Source of the DNA: Yamagishiella unicocca
Taxonomy: Eukaryota > Chlorophyta > Chlorophyceae > Chlamydomonadales > Volvocaceae
Assembly (NCBI GenBank): GCA_003116995.1
Contig: BDSL01000065.1
Location: 281,001-345,000, forward strand
Reading direction: 5' to 3'
Length of the DNA stretch: 64,000 nucleotides
Below are positions 22,200 through 35,800 of the stretch, one piece after another; within the stretch, counting starts at the first letter, position 1; each line of letters begins with the position of its first letter. Both the position numbers and the translations under genes were made by a program. The notes beneath the pieces are model-generated. The model did no database searches. It was given only the letters and a program-made list of their open reading frames with translations, and had not been told where the DNA came from.

Positions 22200-25100
22200 A
22201 TGCGCTTGCTTTGGGAGTGTTTTGGCCGTTCTAGCGCCCAGGATGGCAATAAAAACAAGGAAGCCTACTGCAAAGACTCAGTAGATGCGCCCGCCGGCAA
22301 GTTTCAGCCGGTGGCCACCGCGACAGGGGGGTTCCGGTCGACACGGTTTGGCTGCAGTGAGGATAGCGGAGACCGACTCCAACATTACAAGGACGTCCTG
22401 TTAAATGACCTCTATCGATTTGCAAGTTCACGGAAGCCGCTTATGGCCCAGGAAGAGGACTCAGGTGAGTGCCGGTCCTTCGCGGCGCCACATCTGTCCA
22501 ACGCGTGCCGCCCGACCAGCATGTGCATGAAAATAAATCACAAGCTGTCCTGTATACACAGCGGCGCACCTGCGCCTTCGCCCTAATTGACTGGTTCCCT
22601 CAAATTCCGCCAAATCTCCCCCTACCCCTTTGCGGCTTGCGGTGCTGCAATTGCTGGGATCTCCCTACCCATTCATGGTTTGCGGTGCTGCAGTGCTGGC
22701 ATATGGCGCGCTGATGGATGCTGTGGACAAGTGCAGTGATCCGGCAGTAATACTGGTGCTAGAAACGGTTCGGGAGTGCTCAACCGCGGCCGCTGGCAGC
22801 ATCAGCCTCGTAGCCTTCGAGCCCCGCGGCTCCCAGACACCAGTCGTGGACCTGGGTCCCCTGATCCATGTCGCTGAGGACGGAAGCGTTCCAGCCGGCG
22901 ACGGGTGCAGTGGGCCCGAGGGCTTTTCATGTGTCGGGGGCGGCCTCCGGTGTAAGCGGGAGCTGCTGCTGCTGGGAGCGCAGGCCGCCTACGCCGGATG
23001 CTCCAGCGTAAGGTACGACAGCGTACGACACATACAACGCGTCAATCTCGCAAGTCGCCGTCCTCCCCATCTGGCTTGAGCCCTGTCGGCTGTACGATGC
23101 CGGGTTTCCGCATCACGCACCCTGCCACGTGATCCGTCCCCCCTCCGTCTCCCCCTCCCCTTCTCCAGGCTCTCCGCCCGCCACCTCAACGGTCCCGCCC
23201 GCTCCCTCCTAGACTGCCCCTCCGCCTCCGATTACCAGTCTCTTCTCGCGGACATGGTGTCTCGCGAGCCGCTGCTCACTGCGGCCCTGCGAGACAGCTG
23301 CCGCTCCGTGTTGGAAGGAACCACCCCACCGCCCTCCGGCATCAGCGGGGCCGACGGGCACGGCGGCTGCGGCAGCAGCCCCGTACTGGTCGCAAACCAC
23401 CCCCGGCCCCTCCGAAACCACGCGCCGGATGGAGGCGCGGCTGCGGCCACCACCACCGCCGCCGCCGCCGCCGCCTGCGTGCCGCTTCCGCTCACGCTCC
23501 TGCCGCTCATTGTCACACCGCCACCTCCAGATGCGACCGCACGCGCGGCGGCGCCGGTGGCGGCGGGGCAGGGCCAGCCGACGGCGGCGGTGGTGGTGGT
23601 GGTGGTGCGGTACCCGGTGTCGTCGGGGCTGGCGGGGCTGCAAGACCAGCTGCAGCGAGGCTACGCCATGCTGTCGGCTATGCCGGGTATGGTAACCCTA
23701 CTGACGCAGGAGGGCCGCGGGGTGCTGTTCCAGAACGCCGCCTCCGTCGCGTTCATGGGGTTCAGGCGTACGGCGTACCAGGTGGCGGCGGCGGCGGCGG
23801 CGGCGGGGGAGCCGCTGTGGTCGTCGGCGCGCAGGAACCCCGGTGGTGGTGGACCGCATCGCGGCAGGCTAGGCGCCTCGTGGAGTGAGGCACAGGCGGA
23901 TGACTTCAACGTCGTCGGGCCCCTGGGGAGCGGTGGCAGCGCAGCTGGCGGCGGTGGCGGGGTGCTGGCTGAGATGTTTGAGTTGGCGCCCGAGGGGCAG
24001 CTGCAGGACTTGCTGCGTCAGGTTGGTACCTTGGCAGCAGTAGCAGCAGCAGCAGCAGTGGCAGCAGCAGCAGTAGCAGTAGCAGTAGCAAATGGCAGTA
24101 GCTGTGGCAAATGGCAAAGGCAGTAGTTCGGGTCAGGAGCGGGTCGAGGGTCCCAGGGAGCAGGGGGGTGGACGGCACCTGCCGGGGCCAGGAGCGGTGG
24201 CTTTGCTGTTCCGAGCCAAGCGCTAGGGCGTCGAATTGCTGCTGGAAACCGCGGGGGCTGCGGGGCTGGGGGACGGCGTACGTCATTTGTTCCGTTGTAC
24301 AGGTGGCTCTGACCTAAAAACGCCGATCGTAGAGCATATATAGAGCTTTCCAAACCGCCTGCCCACACCGCCTGACCCACACCACCTGACCCACACCACC
24401 TGCCCACGCCGCCTGCTGTTGCGGGCCTCCCAACATGGTGGCCGCAGGTAGCTGCTGGTCAGGTGTGGAGGAGCATTGTGCCCGTACCCCCTGACCTCAC
24501 CGCCGGCAGGGGGGCGACCCACCACCACCAGGAACACCAGGACCTGGATCAGCACCCGGGCGCGCAGAAGCGTGCCGGGCAGGCACCTGCTGCCGCCACT
24601 GCCGCTATCCGGCCAGCCATCGCAGCCACCGCCGCCGGGGCGCCGCTGCCGCTGCCGCATCATGCTGTCGGGTCGCCACCGGGTCGGCTTGAGTCGTCGG
24701 ACTGGACCAAGATGCAGGTGGGCAGGGGGCAGGTGGGCAGGGGGCGCTACGATTGCGGCGGTTGCAGCGGCCGGAGAGCGCGCCCTTTGTCGTACCGTGT
24801 CGTACCGTGTCGTACTAGCGCCTCTGGGCGGGGCTGCTGTGTCGGTAGTAGTGTATGGAGGTCCGGAACGGCGGGACAGCGGCTCCCGCTCGACGCGTGC
24901 AGATGCCGTCACCTTTCCGCTGGAGGGTCCCAGCGACGATGCTGGTGGCGGCATCTGCACGCGGTGCTGGTGACGGCATCTGCACGCAGTGCTGGTGACG
25001 GCATCTGCACGCGGTGCTGGTGGCGGCATCTGCACGCGGTGCTGGTGACGGCATCTGCACGCGGTGCTGGTGACGGCATCTGCACGCGGTGCTGGTGACG

Positions 25101-25393
25101 GCATTAGTTGACCTAGATTCCCGTACGGGATGCGGGTGGCGTGGCACGGCTGCTTGTTACGTCCGCTAGGCCGCCTTCCCGCCCAATGCCCCACCCAGCC
25201 ACAGCGCCCCCCCCCCTCCCCCCCGCACCCGCTGTACCTACGCCAACACCCTCACACGCGACTCGTCCCTCGTCCCCCCTCCTTCCTCTTGTACGACATT
25301 TCGACTCTTGTCAAAGTCATCTCTCCGCGGCGTCAGCAGCAGCGGCAGCGGCGCCGTTCCCGCGCTCCCCGTCCCTCCGCCCCGCGCCGGCGT

Positions 25394-25424
<31 letters not shown>

Positions 25425-28400
25425 CCTGACGCCGGCCGGCCCAACTCGGTCCGCGCCTCCTGGCAGGCGCGCATGCTGCCCCAGCTACGTCAGCTGACCC
25501 GCGGCCGGGGCCGCAGCGCGAGCCGCGCACCACCCGGCCCTGGTCCTTTCCGCAGCGCCATGTCTATGTCTGCGGCGGCTCTGGGCGTGTCCTTCGCCTC
25601 CCACGGCCACCTCCCCATAGAGGTCCAGGAGTCCGTCGTCAACGGCATCGGCGGTGTGCTGTACGAGTCCACGGGCACCGCCCGGGGCAGCCTCAGCCCC
25701 AGCGACGCGGATGAGATCAGCATGGTGCTGCTCTCCACAGCGGATCTGGCGGCAAGGACCTCGAGCATGGTGTCGATATTGGGCGGCGGCGGCGGCGGCG
25801 GCGGCGGCGAATCCGCAAATGTGGCCTCGACGGGATCCCCCGGGAGTCGCGACATGGCCACGTCAGCACCTCCGGGGAGCGCAATGTCTCACTTGCATCC
25901 GGCAGCTCCCGGCAGCACTGCAGCAGCTGCGACGACGACGACCAGCCATGCTTTGCCGGTGCCGGCGCCGACCGGCAGGACCCGGTCGATGGGCGGCCGC
26001 CGGCGGATCGCGTTTGCGCCGCCTGGGCCGTTGGGCTCACATGGCAGCGAGCTGCAACCGCTGAGCACCAGCACGTGGGGCGTCCTCGAGACGATGCGGT
26101 GGTTGGAGCGAAAGTCAGTGGCGCCGTACGCCGCCAGCCCCTCGTCGGCGTGTGGTCTCGGAGCCAACTTCACAATGTCAATGACGCCAAGTGGCGACGG
26201 CGCGTGCAGCGGCTCGGGGTATGCCTCCCGCCGGGCGTCGGCGACGATGTTGCGCTCGGCGGCGCCGCCGGTGTCGAGCGGCGGCGGCGGCGGCGGCGGC
26301 ACAGGATCTGGCCAGGATGGCGAGGAGATGATGTCCGAGCAGGCGCTGAGCTTGATCCCGATGCTCGACGGCGCCGGTGACACGGCCGGTGAAGAGGGCG
26401 GTAACAGCGACGGCGTCAGTGGCGGCTGTGCGCAGGCTGGCAGCGACTCCTTCGCCATGACGGCCCCGGCGCCCACCCAGCCGAGCTTCACCTCCCGACG
26501 CAACATGCGGGAGCCGTCCGCCCGCTTCCTCACAATGGTTGAGACGGCGGCTCTGGGCGGCAGCGGCCGCGTCAGCAGCCTACACGTCACCCCCCGCGCC
26601 AGGTCGTGTGTGGGACTGGCGCTGTACGGCATCGCTTCTGGCCCAGCCTCCGTCGGGGACCGGCTGCGGCAACTGCAGCAGCCAGGTCAGGGGCAGGGGC
26701 AGGGGCTGGGGCCCCAGCCGTCGGGTAAACCACGCAACGCTCGAGCCTCCATGGACTGCCTGCCGCCGATTGTGGCGGACGGCCGCGCCCGGTCCTTTCC
26801 TGACAAGCTGCAGCCGCCGCCGCAGCACTCAGCGCGCCAACCGGCCACGGCTGGCGGAATCAGCAGCGTCGGCAGCGACGGCACCACGCAGCAGCGCGAG
26901 CAGGGCGGCAGGGTGAGCTTCGACGTGGGGCCCGGGGCGCAGCGCCCGCCGACGGCCCCCCGCCCGAAGCACCACCTGGCGGCCTGCTCGGCCAGGGTCT
27001 CCTCCAGCGCGGTCGGCGCCGCCAATGCGGAACGCAGCCAAGGTAGCGTCATGGGTTACATCGCAGCGAGCGGTGTGGACCTGGGGGTGGCCCGGGGTGG
27101 AGATCGGGGTGGAGATCGGGGCGGAGATCGGGATGGAGATCGGGGTGGAGATCGGGATGGAGATCGGGGTGAGGCGCTGGGGTGCGAGGCGCCGGCGGCG
27201 GCCGCCTTGCCGGCGGGCTGGCAGGGCCTGCCCTGGTACGCGTCCGCTGGAGCCTCCAGGGAGGGCGGTCCGCAGTCCGCTTCGGCTGGAGGCGGTGGGG
27301 AGGGCGGTCCGCAGTCCGCTTCGGCTGGAGGCGGTGGGGAGGGCGGTCCGCAGTCCGCCTCGGCTGGAGGCGGTGGGGAGGGCGGAGCGCAGCAGCTGGC
27401 GGCAGGCGAAACAGCAGACGTGGTGGCGGCGGCGGCGGCTGCAGGTCAGGTGAATGGACGCGGGGCCGCCGCGGCACCTGCGGTGGCGGCGACTGATGAC
27501 GTCATCACCGCCGCCGACAGCCAGGTTGTGCCCGCGAAGACGCCTGTCGACGGCGGCGCAGCGGGCGGCGTACAGAACGCAGCATCGGGCGCCGGCGGAT
27601 CGACCCTCCCACGTGGCGGCGCTGCCGGCGGCGGCGGCGCCGCCGCCGCCACTGTGGCGCCGCCGCCGCCGCCACAGGCTGCGTTGCGGCAGAGCGGCGG
27701 CGGCGGGTTGAACTGCTGCTGGCACGAGGTCACTGCCAGTCCGCTCCGAGACCCGGTCAGCGGACAGCAGTCGCTGCTGCTGATGCAGGTGGACGTGACG
27801 GCGAGGGTGCGGGCGGAGAGGCAGATCGCCGAAGTGTTGGAGACGGAGCACCGCCTGCTGGAGGCCATCTTCCCGAGGTGGGGTTGGGTGGGGCGTCGGG
27901 GGGGTGGGGGGATTGCAAGGAAAACCCGTGTACGAAGGAAAACCGTTTAGGACAGACGTTTCGAGATGCATGCTGGAGAACTTGGTTAAGAAAACTAAAG
28001 TCGGAGGTGGTGTGGTGTGGTGTGGTGTGGAGTGGGGTGGGGTCGAGTCGGCAAGGAGGGCAGGGGGCCGGTCTTGTGTTGCAGAATGGCCACAACGGAC
28101 ACCCCGGGAGTAATTGGCGATGCTCGCCTCAAGTGTTATTCGGATGTGGTTGTGTCACATCGCGTGCGACATGTGTCACATCGCGTGCGACATGTGTCAC
28201 ATCGCGTGCGAGGGGGGTACCGCATGTGGCTGGCATGGCATGGCATGGCATGGCATGGCACGGGGCTGAGAGCTGCTATGGGTCGGGCATGCCCACATGC
28301 ACAACGGCAGCAGCTGCTGACAGCCATTCCGTACTGTCGTACTGTCGTACCGTAAGGTTAAACCGCTCGGCCCACGCAGGCACGTGCTTGAGGTCGCGGC

Positions 28401-31400
28401 CGCTCGCCGTCGGGACTATGACGACGGCGTGCTTCTCCACAGCGACAGCGGCCGACCCGCGGGTCGCACCCAGGCGGGTGACCGACTGCACAACGCCACC
28501 ACCTGCCGCAGCCTGATGCAGCTGCCGCTGGCCACGGACTGCACGTCGCTCGCGACGTACCACCCGATGGTGGGTCCAAAACGACGGACCTGCGTGGGGT
28601 GGTGGCGGTGATTCTGACGGATTGATTGTTACCAGGTGGTCGCAACCCTGTCCTCACACGCACGATAATATGAACACTTCCTAACCACGCGCGCGCCGCC
28701 CGCCCACCCGCCCGCGCGACGCGGCTGGCCCGTCTCTGCACGGTTATGTACGACAGGTCACCATTTTGTTTGCGGACATCATTGGCTTCACGGAGATGTG
28801 CCACTCGGTGCCGTCCACCATCGTCATGCAGTTCCTGAACCAGCTATACTCGAGATTGGGTGAGTGGCGCCCCTTTCCGCGAGGAGAGCGTTCGGGGAGA
28901 GCGGGGAAGGCGGGGCAATGGAGCGTAAGACGAAACACTCGGGGAGGCGGGGGGCGGCCACAAAGACCCGGTAATACGACAAGGGTATAATAGCTGGCGT
29001 ATTGCCTTCGGACACATAGTTGTGGGCGCATGCTGGAGCACTTGGATTCACTGCCGAGAAACCTGTGGAGGTGGCCAGGCAGCAGCCGTTTACTGGAAAG
29101 GAAACAAGCGAATGTGCGGTAGCGTGCGACACACCCGGGGAGGGGCGGCGTACATTGCTGGGTATGTTTTCTTAATCATAATCTGCATGTGGCTTGGAGC
29201 TACCGGCAGTCTACAGATTGGTCCATCCAGAAGATCCCCTCAGTCGCTGCATCTGCTGATCCCTCCCGCGCACCCACCCCCGGCTGCCCTCATACACAGA
29301 CTCGCTGCTTGATGTGTACGGCGTGTATAAGGTACGAGCGTTCCGCATTTGGCACTTTGACAAAATACACTTCGCACGTTTCGTGCTGCGGGTTTGAACA
29401 GTGCCCCCTCCGCAATCGCACGGACGGACTCGCCCTGCTGCTTGTTAGCGGTGCATGCACATTGGTGTCCATGTGCCCTGCCGGTGTCCATGTGTGGGCA
29501 TGTGCGCACGTTTCCTCATCTCCCACATCCACCCACGCTGGTTGTCTGCCCGTGGGGTTCTATACCGCAACGCCAAGCGAACAGTCCCCGCCCGGCCGCA
29601 CCCGGCCCCCTCCCACCCCACTCCCACCCTTTGCCTCATCCCCTCAACCTCTCACCTTGTGCGCTGCCGCATGACGCCCGGGCGCGCCCTCCTCTTCCCC
29701 CTCCCCTTCCCCCTCCCCTTCCCCCTCCCTTCCCTCTTCCCTCTTCCCCTTCCCCCTCCCCTTCCCTTACCCGACACCCACCTCAGGTCGAGACCATCGG
29801 AGGTAAGCACCATGGTCGGGCTGTGTGTGGGGGGGGGGGAAGAAATTCAACGCGCGGTTCTGGCCCGGCTCCCATCCCGGCCCCGACTCCGGTTCCATCC
29901 CGGCCCCGAACCCTGCTGGTTAGGCCTCTGCGACGAGCACGAGATCCGACCTTGCGTGCTGCGCTTCTCGATCAGCACCACCATGCAACTACCGTTACCG
30001 CGCCTCTTGATCAGCACCAGCATCCCAATACCGTTGCTCCGCCATGTCCCTCGCCGCAGATTGCTACATGGTGGCAGGAGGTCTGATGACTCGAGACGAG
30101 GAGGGCTTCACGGCGGTGCGGGGGCAGGAGAGTGTGGACGAGCTGCACGCGGCGAAGGCACTGGCGTTCGCTAAGGTCGGCTAGGGGGGAGAGGGGAATG
30201 GGGAGGGGTGCAGGGGAGGGGTACAGGGGCTGGCAGGGGAGAGTTGCGACGAAAACCCGTGTACGAAAAGGAAAAGGGGAGGGGAGGAGAGTGGGGACTG
30301 GCAGGTGAGGGGTGCAGGGGAGTAGTCTCATGGAACGGACAGAGGACCCACCACACATGCATCTCCTCGTACTGTGGCCGCCTCGATGTACTTCAAAGAC
30401 ACGTCCGCGATGAGGACGAGCACCTCACGTCTGTTTGGCACACTCTCTAGTAAGGGCCCGGTGCTGGTGCTGGGCATTTGGGCATTTGGGCTGGCTACGA
30501 CGGCGCGGCCTGTACCCAGTGCAGTTGCTCTTACTGAAGACGCCCACCTACGAGTGCAAAGACAAATTTATTCACACCGACCAACACGCCGGGCGCTCAT
30601 ATCGCAGGCCATGCTGCGCGAAGCCGCTAAGGTGAACCTGCCCACGACAGGTAAAGCCGCTCGCGGGGTTCGCGGGGCTTCAGAGGCCGCATCCCCAGTG
30701 TGTGCGTCGTACTTGCGTCGTACTCGTGTCGTACTTGTGACGACACGTGACGACGCGCCGGTAGCTGGGACGTGGGGTGTAGCTTATTTAATATTAGATT
30801 ACATTACGTGTCGTACTGGCCGCCGTCGGGACTTCCGTCAAAGGTCGAACATAGAATCCCATGGGTGTGTAACTCCCAGATGCCGTACATCGACAGCGCC
30901 TTCCCCAGCCCCAGCTCCGCCTGGTGTCGCCTTCGCCGCCCAGCCGCCCACCTGGATGCTTTCTCACCCTCTCACCTGAAACCCTAAACCCTAACCCCAC
31001 CCCATATTACCGGTTACTTTTCCTCGCTGCCCTCACCCTACCCCACCCCATGCCATGTACCCTAAACCCCTCCTCAGCACGCAAACACTCCGGCCCCCGC
31101 TACCCTGCCCCAGCTACACTTCTCATGTCCAGTAGCCGGTTCTTTTCTGCCCCCACGCCCCGCTGGCCCGCAGGCAAGCCTGTTCTCATGCGTATCGGCC
31201 TGCACTCAGGCCCCGTTATGAGCGGCATCGTCGGGTCTAAGATGCCGCGCTTCTGCCTCTTCGGTGACACGGTGGTGAGTCGGCTGGGGCTGTAGGGTTT
31301 TGATGCTTTAGGGTTTTGCGGCTATAGGGCTCTAGGGTTTTGCGGCTAAAGGGCTTTAGGCTTTAGCGGCTATAGGGCTTTAGGGTTTTGCGACTGGGGC

Positions 31401-32844
31401 AAGGGCTCACTCAGCGTCCCTGTTGTCTTGCGCCACCGCCATCGACACCGGTCGATGCCGCTCGCAAACGCCTTGCCTGCACCAAGCCCTAGCCGTGGCG
31501 GTTGGTGGCGTGGCCGGGTAACTGACTGGGTGCTGCGCGCAACCGGAAAACCATAACCCGATAATCCGTAAACCAACGAATCTCGGACCGCAGAACACCG
31601 CCAGCCGCATGGAGTCTACCTGCCGCCACGGCTGTATCCACGTCAGCGCCGCCACCCGCGAGTACCTGGCGCGCGAGGGGGACGACTCGGAGGGCAAGTG
31701 GCGCTCCACCGGGGGCGTCCAGGTGCGTCTACGTGTGCGGGGGGGGAGGGAGCAGTCGGGGCTGAGGTGAGGGCCGGGCGGGGGCCGAGGTGAGGGCTGG
31801 GAGGGGGCCGAGGTGAGGGCTGGGAGGGGGCCGAGGTGAGGGCTGGGAGGGGGCCGAGGTGAGGGCTGGGAGGGGGCCGAGGTGAGGGCTGGGAGGGGGC
31901 CGAGGTGAGGGCTGGGAGGGGGCCGAGGTGAGGGCCGGGAGGGGATCGAGGTGAAGGTGAGGATCAGGGCGAAAGGCATCGACCGTCAGGGAGATCCGCA
32001 CAGAGCAGGGGCGGGTTGAGGGCAGACCCGTGGGTCGCAGGGCTAGGTTGGTGAGACCCGTGGGTCGCAGGGGTCGGTAGGCAACACAGGAGCGAGGCCA
32101 TGACCTCATGTGCCCTGCACGTCCCTCCGCTGCTCAAACCCCAGCCGTCTCCCGCCACGGCCATCACCCCCTCGCCCCCGCCGCCGCTGCTCCCCTTGCC
32201 GCGGTCTGCTTGCCGCCACCGCCGCCGCTGTGCAGGTCAAAGGCAAGGGCTTCATGAACACCTTTTATTGGAAGCCCAGCTCCAGCAGCGTGTACCCGAC
32301 CACCACGGGGGGACCGCACGACGACGCACACACCCCCACCGCCGTCAGTGCGCGCCGCGCGCGCCGCGCCTCCGACGTGTCGTACATCGGCGGCGGCGCC
32401 GCGTGCGTCAACCGGCGCGTCGTACCCCGTCCCACGGAACCCAGTTCCAGTTTCCGCAAGGTCTGCTTCTTGGCAGGGGAAGACGCGAACCAGCGGTCCC
32501 TGAGCTCCGCTTCCGCCCTGGCTGGCCCGGCCGACGGGGCCGGCAGGCCCCACGGCACGGATGCTGCGGAGGGCGGCGCCCGGTCGGTACCAGCTGGCCC
32601 TGGGGATTCTACCCATGCGCCGCCGGGTGGCACCGCCACCGCCGCCGCAGCCGCAGCGATGGAGCTCCTGGCGGCGCATCCGACGTCAGGCCGCAGCTCG
32701 GGCTCGGTGAGCACGAGCTGGAGGCCCGGTGCCAGCGGCGGTTCCGTGCGGCGATGGAAGCCGCGCAGGACCCGAAGCGCGGCGCTGCTGAGGCCGTCGG
32801 CTTGCATAAGTGGATCGGTTCAGGAGGAAGGGGGAGAGTGCTGA
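22200..32844 (+). CDS. PAS-linked class III nucleotide cyclase, predicted guanylate cyclase
   Basis: Predicted soluble enzyme making cGMP from GTP. Fourteen exons join exactly in frame to 1,863 aa: 22200-22464, 22694-23012, 23169-24021, 24463-24717, 25317-27877, 28380-28569, 28757-28859, 29300-29331, 29787-29802, 30060-30175, 30608-30650, 31174-31274, 31594-31722, 32236-32844. A PAS-like segment is near residues 350-385 ([20 protein letters not shown]). After a long Gly/Ala/Ser-rich linker, the pre-cyclase segment [12 protein letters not shown]...FPRHVLE leads into the catalytic domain at about 1480-1670. That domain has [14 protein letters not shown] and [12 protein letters not shown] (both metal Asp), FCLFGDTV, and NTASRMEST (the Asn/Arg pair). 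Glu in VETIGD and Cys in FCLFGD are the guanylate-type specificity residues; adenylate cyclases usually have Lys and Asp. No membrane segment was seen. The linker carries in-frame repeats (GDRGGDR units, SASAGGGGE units). The family is expanded in volvocine algae; which member this is cannot be told. Confidence 0.88.
24948..25103. repeat. 25-bp minisatellite in cyclase intron 4
   Basis: Six copies of GCATCTGCACGCGGTGCTGG plus TGACG, with single-base variants, lie between the exons ending at 24717 and starting at 25317. Confidence 0.9.
27100..27388. repeat. Two in-frame coding repeats in the cyclase linker
   Basis: A 12-bp unit (GGAGATCGGGGT) repeated about six times encodes GDRG/GDRD blocks at 27100-27172. 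A 39-bp unit repeated three to four times encodes [13 protein letters not shown] at about 27262-27388. Both keep the reading frame and lengthen the flexible linker before the catalytic domain. Confidence 0.85.
28142..28262. repeat. Short tandem repeats in cyclase intron 5
   Basis: Three copies of a 21-bp unit GTGTCACATCGCGTGCGACAT are followed by five copies of TGGCA. Non-coding. Confidence 0.85.
31763..31960. repeat. 23-bp G-rich minisatellite in cyclase intron 13
   Basis: Seven to eight copies of GAGGGCTGGGAGGGGGCC plus GAGGT lie between the exons ending at 31722 and starting at 32236. Confidence 0.9.
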
Positions 32845-35800
32845 GGAACGGGACGGAACGGGTGACCTGCGGCTCCCGGTACGCACCCGGTACGCACCCG
32901 GTACGCACCCGGTACGTACCGTACGTGTCTGCAGTCGCGATGACGTCGTCGTGGTAGCGTACGGCGGCAACGACGGAGCGTACGGTATGTACGGCTGGAC
33001 AATCGGCCGAGGCTAGGTATACGGCCGGATGGGACGTGAGGAATGAGTGACGGCAGACCGGCGCCTGAAAGGGGCTGGGGCGCGTTTCAAGGGAGGCGCC
33101 GCTGGTCCTAAGCCGCAGTAGCAAAACCGAGAGGGATCGATCTACCGGGCAGGGTAGCTGCGCTCGCCGGCATAGTTTTTCGTTAGTTTAACAGCCGACG
33201 TGTATCCAGGGGTTTCGGCTGCGGAGCCAACTAACACGGGTTTCCGTGTTGCCGCGACTCCATTATGTTTAGGTGGGTGTGAACATGTTACGTCATGAAA
33301 TATGAAATGTACGGGGCGGGGGCAGGGATGAGCAGCGGCCTATTGTTGCGATCGTTATTGTTTTCTCCTGGGGTTATGACTTTTCAGCGCTGGTGGGCTG
33401 GTCTGTGGTTTTAGTTTGGCTCGAATGACTGTTTCCAAACATTGTTGCGTCCATGAGCTGCGATATGGCGACGAGGTCTTTTCTAGCGCCGAGCTGCAAT
33501 GGGGATGTGGGTTCAGTTCTTTCTTGGTGGAACCTTAAAATAGGCGGAGGGGGTCGGCCTCGTCGCGCCGTCAGGTCGTCCCATGGGTCCGACATGACTC
33601 ACACCTGATTGGTAGTCATCTCTAGGGGACATTGTCCTCAAGGGACAGTCATAGGGGGACATTGTCCTCAAGGGACAGTCATAGCGGCATCGCACTGATC
33701 TTAACCTGAATCATAGCATGTGTGTATGTCGTACGGAGGCATGTCGTACAGCAGCAGCAATGAGGCGTACGGTTGGACCCGCCAGCCGCCATGCCATACT
33801 GCGAACACGAGATGGGCGTGCGCGACTTGATTTGGCGCACCGCGACACCAAAATAGCAACAATGGAGAAGGGAACAAATAACTCGAAAAGAGGAAACGAG
33901 CGCCGACGGCACACCGAATAACCGTATGGCGTCGGTGTGCGCGGAGCGGGCCCTGGCCCCCGGCACTTCACTAGGGGTTTTGTTTGGTCGGATTAGGTGA
34001 ACGCTGGTTGGACAAAACGGGTCTTCATGGGCATGTGAAGCTGAGGGCACGGATGTAGGTGCCGTTTTTTGTTGGGCGCGGGCGCTGGTGCTACAAACTC
34101 CTGCCGTACGCGGTCAGTATCGTCGCTCTAGGTATATGGCACAGCATAGCAGCAACGCTCCGGCTTGGGCTTACTTTGCAATTTATCTAGGGGGGCGCAG
34201 GAGGTCATCCGGCAGGTTGCGTGATGCAGCTCCCACCGAGGGCGGAACACGCGGTGCTGGGGTGAGTATGTAGTGCGCGGAAGGAGCCCCCTGCGGCCCT
34301 AGCATTCATTGTTGCCATTGGAGGGCGCCAGGTGTTGCTTATTTGCTGTTCGGATGTTAGGTTTCTGTCTTACCTCTTGGCCACCTAGCACCCGCACAGG
34401 TGCGGAGGTTAATGCGGATTTCCGCTACCGCCTCAACTGTTTTTCATGCTGACTTCTTGGTCGTTTGCTTTCGTTTCAGCGATGTCATGCGCCCAAGGAA
34501 CGGGAAATTCGCAGCTTTGTGTTTATTTTGCGGTAGGTATCGTCATCGTGGGCTCGAGACCATAAGATAGAGCCATCAGCCTTCTTTTGCGTTCAGAGAG
34601 GCGAATGCGTGGCAGCTTGCGGATGTCTAGAAGCCGGTGGAGCCGGTGAGAGGGTTTGTGGACTGGTCGCGTCTTGAGAAGATTTGCGAGCTGGGAAGGT
34701 TTAGAAGCTTGGAGATCTGTTACCTTTATGTTATGCGAGAACTGAAAATCCTGGGGGAGCTGCTGTATCGGGCCCTGCCGCTTAGAACGCAGTGCCGGGC
34801 CCGCCAGCCAGCGCCTGGCCAGCCTTACAGCAGCGTCCATGTTCGTACGATGTACGTATATGCCCGAGCCAGCACTTTCGCGAGAGCAACGATTCGGAGG
34901 TATAATAAAGGTGTACGGTACTGGTAGCTTGGTCGTTTTGTTGCGGAAGTATGCTTGCAGCTCCGCAAGAACGTTGTACGAGTTGCACCTTGGCAGGGTG
35001 GGTCATCAGTTGGTTGATTACCAGTACTGACCTTTTGTCGACGGCCCCACCTTTTGGCCGAGCGGCTTGATTATTAGGGAGGCGAGGAGATCTAGTTGGA
35101 CACACCAGTGGGTCGGTGACGTAGAGTTTCCGCATCATAATCTCGTGTGTCCCAGTACGATGCTTCTAGTCCACCGGGCCAGCGGAGGTGCTGCATATCA
35201 TTTCCCTGCTCAACGATATGTATTTCTTGTGATGGACTCGTAGAAATCATTTCGGTTTATTGACGTCGATCGCTCCCTACTGTATGGCCATATGGCTCCT
35301 TTTCCGTTGAGCTCCCTTTGACGTCGCTCCTATCCTTATGAGCCCCCTTCTGCATAGCTCCCTCTTTGTAACTGGTTGAAACCGCCGCGAATCCGGGGGC
35401 CAAGTACTAAATCCTTATCGTTGACTGGCTTACATCCGAACCTGTCCGAACGGCCGTGGACAGAAAACAACTCGCAAGTAGTAAGAAATGAAACACTAGA
35501 TGACAATAATACTAGATTAGTTCACGTGTCTGATGATGAGAGCAGGTACTAATCGGCAACTCAGTACGTGCAAGCACTTGATTCGAAATGCGGTAATAGG
35601 ATAGGTATGGCCGTTGCAAGTAAAATGCCCCTAACTCCTCGGTCAAGTGCATGCCCTCCTGCCGTGCACAGGGGACGACACTGGCTATGCTTCACCAGTA
35701 ACGTCTGTCATAAATGAGTGTAGCAGCTCCACCCAGCGCCGGATTACCCGGGAAGATGCAGGGAAGGTCAATGCGTCACTTGCCACTCACACAACGACAC

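Noticed and set aside
24948..25103. CRISPR-like array appearance of the tandem repeats
   Set aside because: Units abut without unique spacers and lie in introns of a eukaryotic gene; no cas genes are present.
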